DNA from: Flavobacteriales bacterium UBA5869
GTDB lineage: Bacteria > Bacteroidota > Bacteroidia > Flavobacteriales_D > Crocinitomicaceae
Length of the DNA: 7,003 nucleotides
Assembly: GCA_002432565.1 (NCBI GenBank)
Contig: DJFP01000261.1
Location: 5,006 to 12,008, forward strand
Direction: 5' to 3'
The position numbers and the translations under genes are program-made. Shown here piece by piece: positions 1 through 4,824 of this stretch. Each line of letters starts with the position of its first letter. Position 1 is the first letter of the stretch. Below the pieces are notes generated by a model, which was not told where the DNA came from, did not search any database, and saw only the letters and a program-made list of their open reading frames with translations.

Positions 1-359
1 TTATACATATCATCGATCAAAGCGTTGATATCCTTCTGAGAAATCTCCGTCTCCGGATTATTTCGCGTATAAATTCCGCGGTGCTGTAAGCTTTTGATGT
101 GCTGTCCGGCAATCCCCACATTCACTACACGAATGATCAGGTCTGCATCTACACGGTTTTGAGCTTCTTCTACAGCAGACTTGATGGACTGAACTGTTTT
201 CTCAATATTGGACACGATCCCTCTGGCAACGCCCAAAGACTCGCTTTTACCCATGGAAATAATCTCAATTTTCCCATGATCATTTTTCGTACCAACCAAA
301 CATGCAATTTTAGTTGTTCCAATATCCAATCCAACTACAATCTTTTTTCCCGCCGACAT
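1..359 (-). CDS. ftsA: Cell division protein FtsA, N-terminal part (runs off left edge)
   Basis: FtsA is the actin-like ATPase that anchors FtsZ filaments to the inner membrane and recruits later divisome proteins. The reading frame is open from an ATG at 357-359 on the minus strand to the window edge and gives 119 residues. Residues 7-23 form the actin-family phosphate-1 segment (IVVGLDIGTTKIACLVG, with Asp12). Residues around 80-95 (VNVGIAGQHIKSLQHRG) match the start of the FtsA-specific 1C/SHS2 domain. The rest, including the C-terminal amphipathic helix, lies outside the window. The ATG was chosen because it places the GLDIGTTK motif at the usual distance from the N-terminus; an in-frame TTG seven codons upstream is possible but less likely. 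A purine-rich stretch (AAAGAAAAAGAAGAG) precedes the start. In most bacteria ftsA directly follows ftsQ; here about 3.7 kb separates them. ftsZ is expected beyond the left edge but is not visible. Confidence 0.95.
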   Translation of the reverse strand, partial: MSAGKKIVVGLDIGTTKIACLVGTKNDHGKIEIISMGKSESLGVARGIVSNIEKTVQSIKSAVEEAQNRVDADLIIRVVNVGIAGQHIKSLQHRGIYTRNNPETEISQKDINALIDDMY

Positions 360-522
360 AAACTCTTCTTTTTCTTTCAACTTATTTCTCCGGTTATTAA
401 CAAGAGGTCAAATCAAACCGAATTCTCACTAGCTAAATAGTTTATCCAATTAATTAGTGCTTTTATCGGGTAAAAACCAATACATATCGATGCTTTAGCC
501 CTGACCCATAATACGGTATATA

Positions 523-530
523 CAAACTTA
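523..530 (-). promoter_or_regulatory. Candidate Bacteroidota -7 box for ftsA
   Basis: The minus strand reads TAAGTTTG here, a full match to the Bacteroidota -7 consensus TAnnTTTG. It would start a transcript near 515-520 with a leader of about 160 nt before ftsA. No clear TTG/TTTG -33 element is seen at the usual spacing, and such an 8-mer can occur by chance in AT-rich DNA. The context argues for a promoter: ftsA has no upstream co-directional gene for over 3 kb. The divergent region 360-738 otherwise holds only the dyad at 564-590 and weak plus-strand -7-like boxes (602-609 TATTTTAA, 704-711 TAACTTTA) for the kinase gene. Confidence 0.35.
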
Positions 531-563
531 AATTTTATTTCGCCGTGTTTTTCGTGAATTTAG

Positions 564-590
564 AATACTTATTAAACAAGTATTGTTAAT
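564..590. promoter_or_regulatory. Overlapping dyad symmetries in the divergent ftsA / kinase intergenic region
   Basis: Two inverted repeats overlap. AATACTT (564-570) and AAGTATT (578-584) are perfect 7-bp arms around a 7-nt loop. ATTAAACAA (571-579) and TTGTTAAT (583-590) are complementary apart from one extra A. The site sits between the ftsA start (359) and the kinase start (739), close to where a -35/-33 region of the candidate ftsA promoter would be. This geometry fits a regulator-binding site shared by divergent genes, but no binding protein is implied by sequence alone. A chance AT-rich palindrome is the main alternative. Confidence 0.3.
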
Positions 591-738
591 AAAGAAGCCC
601 TTATTTTAACTCTAAAATCCGCCTCTATCCCAGTAGATTCAAGACCTTTCAACTACACTATTAATTATCAGCGTCTTCACATTCCGGAAACAAAAAATTT
701 AATTAACTTTAAAACTACGCACGAAACCAATTATTACC

Positions 739-2706
739 ATGTCAAATCGACTCTTGATCGTACTATTACTACTGTTGGTTTTCCAACCCTTGAATGCCCA
801 AAAAACGGATATTCAAAGACTTGAGGATTTAAAACTGAAAATCAAGCAGGCAACTTATTACGACAGTTCAACTGTTTTCTCTCTCGGGAAACAATGCATC
901 CAATTGGCCAAAAAACTCAACAAGGAAAATGAAATCGGCTACGTTTACCAATACTACGGGAGCTTTAAGTATTACGCCAACAATATAAGCGAGGCAAAAA
1001 AATACTATGCTAAAAGCCTGACTGTGGGAGAAAAGACGAAGGACTATCAGTTGATCAATTCCACAAAAATCCGGCTCAACTTCCTCATCATGGACCAGGA
1101 TGTGCTGAAAGCCGAAGACGGCTTTAAGAAACTACTAATCGATGCCAAAAGAGGTCATTACATCGAAAATCAGCTGGAAATCTATAACGGTTTGGGGATT
1201 GTGTACGAAGCCAGGCTCATGTATGACAAGGCCACGGAGAACTACCTAAAAGGACTTCGAATGTCGGAAAAATACGACAAAAAAATTCCTACAGGTTACC
1301 TGCTGAATAACCTGGCTCTTATCAAACTTAAATCCAAAAAGTATGGTGAAGCTAAAAAAGACCTGGAACGTGCACTTGTCATATCTACTGAAACAGAGCA
1401 ACCAAGACTTCGTTTAATCGTATTGAACAACCTTGGATTGGTGACGCATGAAATAAAGGATTTCAAGGGTTCGGTAATTCATTACAAACAAACAGTTGTC
1501 GAAGCAAAAAAGATTGGCTTCCCTTCAGGAATAATTGCAGCTTACATCAATCTCTCCTCTTCTTACCTGGACAATAAACAGCTTAAAGAGGCTTCAAACA
1601 GCAGTGATTCGGCACTTGCAATTGTTCAGACTTACCGGGACCCACTTTTCATTATCAACTCTTTTCTGGTAAGGGGAATGGTTTCCGTAGAACAAAAAGA
1701 CTTTGCAACCGTGGAGCGCTGTATTGATTCCGTACAATTTTACCTGCTTAAGGATAATGATCCCAATTTCCGCAAAGAGCTCATTTCATTGCAATCCAAA
1801 CTGGCAGCTGCTCAGAGAAACTATAAGCTGGCTTATGAACTGGAACAGAAGTTTAGCGCTTTATCCGATAGTATCCGCGAAGTATCAAACGAGAACGAAC
1901 AGATGCGTCTGCAAACAATTTATGGCAAAGAAAGACTTGAAAACGAACTTACTGATTCCAAACAACGCAACAAGATACTTCGTGCTCAGAGCGATCTGAA
2001 ATCGGCGAATTACCGCTTCACTTTCCTGGTAATCCTATCCCTGTTCTTACTTATTTTAGCGACAATCTATATTTACCACGTTCAAAAATCCCGAAAAATA
2101 AAATCCCTCTTTTCGCAGAAACTCATTGAACAAATTGACGAAGAGCGTTCAAGAATCTCAAAAGACCTTCACGATGATATCGGGCAGAGTCTGGCGGTGG
2201 TAAAATCAAAACTGAATCTGTTTACTACAGGCAAAATAACGAACCTGGACGGTGTAGATGCAGAAATCGGTGATATACTGGAACAAACACGAGTCTTAAG
2301 TCACCAGCTCCATCCTACGGCATTGGAGAAAATAGGATTGGAAAGCGCTCTGAACTCCATCATTGAAAAAACACAATCCGGAACTGATATGGTCTGTAAT
2401 TTTGATTTCGACCTTGACGGAAGAGAAGTTGATTTGGAAACAAGCTCACAGATCTACCGCATCATCCAGGAATGCATTTCGAATACCATTAAACATGCCC
2501 GTGCAAGTGCCCTGAAAGTAAGTGTTGAACGAAAAACCGACGAACTTATTATTCAATACAGAGATAACGGAATCGGCATCACCGACTCACAAAACAAATT
2601 AGGTTTAGGCCTTTTAACCATACAGGAAAGAACAGCTATTATCGGCGGTCGATTGGAGCTAAAAACAGGGACCAACAAGGGAATTTCTCTAACAATAACT
2701 ATTTAG
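739..2706 (+). CDS. TPR-repeat sensor histidine kinase (HisKA_3 / NarL-partner type)
   Basis: This 655-residue membrane sensor kinase probably autophosphorylates on His478 and passes the phosphate to the regulator encoded next to it. An N-terminal signal peptide (hydrophobic residues 4-15, likely cleavage after NA at about 20) precedes about seven TPR-like helical pairs (roughly 66-380), such as the segments at 148-182, 186-219 and 226-260. A charged, probably coiled linker follows (380-420), then one transmembrane helix (about 426-446). The dimerisation/phosphoacceptor domain carries DEERSRISKDLHDDIGQ, with His478 and the DxxxQ phosphatase motif (Asp479, Gln483). The HATPase domain has an N-box (Glu578, Asn582, His586), DNGIG at 609-613 and GLGL at 622-625, and ends at residue 655 without a receiver domain. 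The signal peptide plus single TM implies periplasmic TPRs and a cytoplasmic kinase. The ATG at 739 is supported by the signal peptide directly after it. The stop codon abuts the next ATG, so the two genes are a translationally coupled pair. The signal sensed is not recognisable. Confidence 0.93.
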   Translation: MSNRLLIVLLLLLVFQPLNAQKTDIQRLEDLKLKIKQATYYDSSTVFSLGKQCIQLAKKLNKENEIGYVYQYYGSFKYYANNISEAKKYYAKSLTVGEKTKDYQLINSTKIRLNFLIMDQDVLKAEDGFKKLLIDAKRGHYIENQLEIYNGLGIVYEARLMYDKATENYLKGLRMSEKYDKKIPTGYLLNNLALIKLKSKKYGEAKKDLERALVISTETEQPRLRLIVLNNLGLVTHEIKDFKGSVIHYKQTVVEAKKIGFPSGIIAAYINLSSSYLDNKQLKEASNSSDSALAIVQTYRDPLFIINSFLVRGMVSVEQKDFATVERCIDSVQFYLLKDNDPNFRKELISLQSKLAAAQRNYKLAYELEQKFSALSDSIREVSNENEQMRLQTIYGKERLENELTDSKQRNKILRAQSDLKSANYRFTFLVILSLFLLILATIYIYHVQKSRKIKSLFSQKLIEQIDEERSRISKDLHDDIGQSLAVVKSKLNLFTTGKITNLDGVDAEIGDILEQTRVLSHQLHPTALEKIGLESALNSIIEKTQSGTDMVCNFDFDLDGREVDLETSSQIYRIIQECISNTIKHARASALKVSVERKTDELIIQYRDNGIGITDSQNKLGLGLLTIQERTAIIGGRLELKTGTNKGISLTITI

Positions 2707-3366
2707 ATGAAGGTAATTCTGGCAGACGATCACCCCATTTTCAGAAGCGGCTTAAAATTCCTGCTGGAATCTTCCTTTGACCATGTAGAGATCCAGGCTT
2801 ATGAAAATGGAGCACAAGTAATGGAAAACATACCTTTGTTCAATCCTGACATTGTCTTATTAGACATTGACATGCCGGTGCAAAACGGATTGGAAACCTG
2901 TTCACTCATTCAACAAAAATATCCTGATTTAGCCGTTATCATCCTTTCCATTCACAAAACCACTGACATCATCAAACTGGCTTTTTACAACGGTGCAAGA
3001 GGCTATTTGATTAAGGACAATACTTCGGAAGAAATCGTGGAATGCATCAACTGGGTACTGGCTGGAAAAACATATCTGCCGCTTGTTTTAAGAAATCAAC
3101 ACGACAAACGTGAAGCGGATCCTCGCATGGAGTTAATAACAGATGAAATCAATTCCCTTACACCAACCGAATTAAAGGTATTAAAACTTGTAAGTAAAAA
3201 ACACTCCAGTAAAGAGATCGCAAACCTGCTTTTTGTTTCAACGAAATCGGTGGAAAATTACCGCTCACGGATCTGTAAAAAATTGAACCTGGATGCCCGC
3301 AACAACAGCCTGATTCTTTGGTGCATGGAAAATAAGTTCCTGCTAGACTCCGACCAACTGAAATGA
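2707..3366 (+). CDS. Response regulator, NarL/FixJ family (REC + LuxR-type HTH)
   Basis: This 219-residue DNA-binding response regulator is the likely partner of the kinase encoded immediately upstream. The receiver domain (about 1-120) has the acidic pair Asp7-Asp8, the phosphoacceptor Asp53 in VLLDIDMP, the conserved Ser81 in IILS and Lys103 in YLIKD. After a linker, the C-terminal LuxR/GerE HTH spans about 148-210. It shows LTPTELKVLKLVSKKHSSKE, then the recognition-helix region at 173-193 (NLLFVSTKSVENYRSRICKKL). All phosphorylation residues are intact, so the protein should be an active regulator. Its ATG follows the kinase TAG with no gap. Targets are unknown; autoregulation through the divergent intergenic region is a plausible but untested inference. 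No convincing plus-strand terminator with a U-tract follows; instead there are short repeats at 3378-3466. Confidence 0.95.
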   Translation: MKVILADDHPIFRSGLKFLLESSFDHVEIQAYENGAQVMENIPLFNPDIVLLDIDMPVQNGLETCSLIQQKYPDLAVIILSIHKTTDIIKLAFYNGARGYLIKDNTSEEIVECINWVLAGKTYLPLVLRNQHDKREADPRMELITDEINSLTPTELKVLKLVSKKHSSKEIANLLFVSTKSVENYRSRICKKLNLDARNNSLILWCMENKFLLDSDQLK

Positions 3367-3377
3367 AGTTAAAATAA

Positions 3378-3423
3378 GTTCAAAGAGTTCAAGTTGTTTA
3401 AGTAGATTTTTGAACATTTGAAC
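3378..3423 (+). repeat. Hairpin formed by GTTCAA copies and the first octamer repeats
   Basis: Just after the regulator stop, GTTCAA occurs at 3378-3383 and 3387-3392. Its reverse complement TTGAAC occurs at 3410-3415 and 3418-3423, inside the octamer array. Plus-strand RNA could form two stacked 6-bp helices with a small internal loop and a 17-nt terminal loop. This might act as a 3'-end stabiliser or weak terminator for the kinase-regulator mRNA, but no U-tract follows. Confidence 0.35.
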
Positions 3424-3466
3424 ATTTGAACATTTGAACATTTGAACATTTGAACATTTGAACATT
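3411..3466. repeat. Tandem repeat, seven perfect copies of TGAACATT
   Basis: The 8-bp unit TGAACATT is repeated seven times without a mismatch (56 bp), with a single extra T on each side. It begins 45 bp after the regulator stop codon and ends 20 bp before the minus-strand terminator. A perfect short-unit array like this is prone to slipped-strand copy-number change. It lies outside coding sequence, so variation would not alter a reading frame; any effect would be on mRNA 3' ends or spacing. Confidence 0.97.
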
Positions 3467-3485
3467 TATACTATTCTTCACAAAC

Positions 3486-3515
3486 AAAAAGAGACCCTGT
3501 TCTTACAGAATCTCT
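3486..3515 (-). terminator. Strong intrinsic terminator for minus-strand transcription
   Basis: On the minus strand an 11-bp stem (5' arm AGAGAUUCUGU, positions 3515-3505; 3' arm ACAGGGUCUCU, positions 3500-3490) closes a 4-nt loop (3504-3501). A run of U (3489-3486) follows, then GUUUG. Two of the pairs are U-G on the minus strand but would be C-A mismatches on the plus strand, and the plus strand lacks a good U-tract. The signal is therefore directional. No minus-strand protein gene ends nearby: ftsQ stops about 500 bp earlier. This points to termination of a noncoding RNA or of a very long ftsQ 3' UTR. Confidence 0.8.
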
Positions 3516-3624
3516 TAGTTTCGGGGCATAGCTGTGTGACCTCATTTTTGAGCAGTAGCAGTAGTGGTCTAATCATTCAATATTCCTGTATATCTGCAAA
3601 GACACTTTTTCATTGTCCAGGTAC

Positions 3625-3696
3625 GCAACTTGCTCCCACTGGGAATATCAATCGTCGTGCAAACGTGAATATAACCAGTAGGAGCGTTATTGTTGC
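3625..3696 (-). other. Long irregular hairpin within the candidate ncRNA
   Basis: On the minus strand GCUCCUACUGG (3685-3675) pairs with CCAGUGGGAGC (3642-3632), eleven pairs with one U-G. The helix continues outward through GCAAC (3696-3692) with GUUGC (3629-3625) across a 6x2 internal loop, and inward through AUAU (3672-3669) with AUAU (3648-3645) across a 2x2 loop. It is the best-supported stem in this noncoding stretch. Confidence 0.65.
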
Positions 3697-3794
3697 TCGC
3701 AAGGGTTTAGTTGGTATCTCTCCATTTTCACTTCCTAATCTAAGAAGCGTCCACTACCAAAAAACCGGGCTGCAGATGATTTAACGTAACATCC

Positions 3795-3824
3795 CGTTGT
3801 GCCACAGAACTAAAATACACAACG
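3795..3824. promoter_or_regulatory. Perfect 7-bp dyad CGTTGTG / CACAACG around a -7-like box
   Basis: CGTTGTG (3795-3801) and CACAACG (3818-3824) are perfect inverted repeats separated by 16 bp. The minus strand of the spacer contains TATTTTAG (3817-3810), one base away from TAnnTTTG. This may be an operator around a promoter for the candidate RNA, or a 5' hairpin of a longer RNA. The two readings are not separable by eye. Confidence 0.35.
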
Positions 3825-3860
3825 TTGAAAAAAAGTAGTAGTAGATTATTACGTGTCATC

Positions 3861-3920
3861 TATGCTTAAAAATATCCTTCGTTAAGTTTACCGTAACAAA
3901 TCTAAATTTATGAAAGCATA
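3861..3920. repeat. Inverted repeat TATGCTT / AAGCATA
   Basis: TATGCTT (3861-3867) and AAGCATA (3914-3920) are perfect complements with a 46-nt spacer. The spacer contains a further small dyad (GTTTACCGTAAC, 3885-3896). It may be part of the ftsQ 3' UTR fold or the 5' part of the candidate RNA; a chance match is also possible. Confidence 0.3.
3897..3904 (-). promoter_or_regulatory. Candidate -7 box upstream of the candidate ncRNA
   Basis: The minus strand reads TAGATTTG, a full match to TAnnTTTG. It lies downstream of ftsQ and points toward the structured region. Initiation near 3892 would give an RNA of about 405 nt ending at the 3486 terminator. No clear -33 TTG is present at the usual spacing. 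Confidence 0.3.
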
Positions 3921-3927
3921 TATTTAA

Positions 3928-3942
3928 GAGGGCTGCCCCCTC
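3928..3942 (-). terminator. GC-rich hairpin 75 bp after ftsQ, possible terminator
   Basis: GAGGG (3928-3932) and CCCTC (3938-3942) pair around a 5-nt loop and are set in AT-rich DNA on both sides. On the minus strand only UUAAAUAUAU follows, a weak U-tract, so it may end or stabilise the ftsQ mRNA rather than terminate fully. It is the nearest hairpin to the ftsQ stop. Confidence 0.4.
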
Positions 3943-4016
3943 AAAATAAAGTTACTAAATTTTAGTGCCAAAGATTTACAACACTACTGGCTTGATATTG
4001 TTTAAAAACAAACAAC

Positions 4017-4823
4017 TCAAAGGGTGTCGCGCAGATAAGTACATACCACTTGATTGCGGTATTTGAGGTTGATCGTTTTGTATTTATTCCATCCCACATA
4101 CGGGAGGCCATTTGCATAAAAAACAACCAATTTTTTTAATTTTTCGGCCACATCACGTTCGGAAGGAGCAGGCCCCAATACAATTCGCTGAGCTCCCACT
4201 CTCGGGATCAGGATAAAGTCCCCCCAGCGATCGCGGTGAACCTGGCTGATTTGGGCAGTTAAAAAGGGATTTTCATGAATCACTTTTGCGATATGAAAGA
4301 TCTCATCGAGACTTCGGTCGTTCTTTAATTTAGGATCCTTTTCAATGTCGCTTACAAGCAGCGTATCGGACTTATCTTTGATATTCCCGGTAAAAACCAG
4401 GATACGAGCAGTAAAATTTGGTGTCGGGTCCATGGTAGCTCCTTTTGAGTCTACATAGAAACTTTCTCCGAACTGGTTAAAAATGCGGGCATAAGGTTGC
4501 CTTACCTTTAATTTGATCCCCCAATTTCCTCCCAATTGCTTAAATACATTCACCTCTTCCACCTCGTGCATTTTCCGGATATGTTCCTCAATTGCTTTCG
4601 TATTCAGGTTCTTCATCAATTGGTTCGGATAGAAAAGATTCAGACGTTTCAAACGCACCAGTAATTCACTTTCCGTTAAAAAAGCATTTTCATCAACCAC
4701 AGAAATGGAAATATTCGGATTCTGTACAACTGACTCTTCCTGGTTTTTACGCGCAAGAAACAGCACCGTTATCACGGCGACAGCAAATAAAGCCCAGGCT
4801 GCTATTTTCAATTTCCCTTTCAA
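4017..4823 (-). CDS. ftsQ: Cell division protein FtsQ
   Basis: FtsQ (DivIB family) is a bitopic inner-membrane divisome protein that, in model bacteria, bridges FtsB/FtsL with other division proteins. The 268-residue product has a short basic N-terminus, one transmembrane helix (about 6-24) and a periplasmic part. The latter begins with a POTRA-like region (about 36-108: ISISVVDENAFLTESELL, then EVEEVNVFKQLGGNWGIKLK) and continues into the FtsQ beta domain with YARIFNQFGESFYVDSKG at 111-128. The ending TINLKYRNQVVCTY is typical of the last beta strand. Identification also rests on position directly after murC. The start is TTG at 4821-4823: an in-frame TGA at 4848-4850 blocks any longer product and no ATG or GTG lies between. 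A TTG at the fifth codon is the only close alternative, and the next in-frame ATG would delete the TM helix. The gene is followed by about 550 bp without protein genes rather than by ftsA, which is unusual. Confidence 0.92.
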   Translation of the reverse strand: MKGKLKIAAWALFAVAVITVLFLARKNQEESVVQNPNISISVVDENAFLTESELLVRLKRLNLFYPNQLMKNLNTKAIEEHIRKMHEVEEVNVFKQLGGNWGIKLKVRQPYARIFNQFGESFYVDSKGATMDPTPNFTARILVFTGNIKDKSDTLLVSDIEKDPKLKNDRSLDEIFHIAKVIHENPFLTAQISQVHRDRWGDFILIPRVGAQRIVLGPAPSERDVAEKLKKLVVFYANGLPYVGWNKYKTINLKYRNQVVCTYLRDTL

Positions 4824-4824
4824 G

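Larger units (their letters stand above)
3486..3805 (-). ncRNA. Candidate structured noncoding RNA (family not recognised)
   Basis: No plausible protein gene fills 3467-4016, yet the minus strand has ordered secondary structure ending in a good terminator. Reading 5' to 3' on the minus strand: GGUAGUGG (3758-3751) pairs with CCACUACU (3567-3560). Inside this closing stem lie a 7-bp hairpin (3747-3731) and a long irregular hairpin (3696-3625) with an 11-bp core. The terminator (3515-3490) follows. The closing stem, both hairpins and the terminator each contain at least one G-U pair in this orientation that becomes A-C on the plus strand; this is direct evidence for which strand is the RNA. I see no tmRNA T-arm, no RNase P GAGGAAAGUCC core and no SRP GGAAGCAG loop. 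A 6S-like regulator or a lineage-specific sRNA is possible. The 5' end is uncertain: about 3805 if a -7-like box at 3810-3817 is used, about 3892 if the box at 3897-3904 is used. Confidence 0.5.

Noticed and set aside
99..440. Plus-strand frame of 113 codons
   Set aside because: It is the antisense shadow of ftsA, whose conserved actin-fold motifs are clear on the minus strand.
1703..1999. Plus-strand frame of 98 codons inside the kinase gene
   Set aside because: It is an out-of-frame shadow of the kinase TPR/linker region.
3411..3466. CRISPR array
   Set aside because: The repeats are 8-bp direct repeats with no spacers and there are no cas genes.
3600..3700. Decayed minus-strand protein gene (a short open stretch reading SNNNAPTGYIHVCTTIDIPSG)
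   Set aside because: The frame is short, has stops on both sides and no recognised family; the helix-supporting G-U pairs explain the sequence better. A blastx search would decide.
3458..3784. Plus-strand 108-codon reading frame after the octamer array
   Set aside because: It starts inside the tandem repeat, has no recognisable domain, and overlies the structured minus-strand region; its composition (runs of Ser, scattered Cys) looks like translated noncoding DNA.
3759..3796. Second minus-strand terminator (CGGG at 3796-3793 with CCCG at 3769-3766, then six T)
   Set aside because: Only four continuous GC pairs with a long loop and a competing GAUG/CAUC pairing; too weak to list as a feature, although the T-run is notable.
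3486..3805. tmRNA, RNase P RNA or SRP RNA as identity of the structured region
   Set aside because: No T-arm/CCA end, no RNase P GAGGAAAGUCC core and no SRP GGAAGCAG loop could be found on the minus strand.
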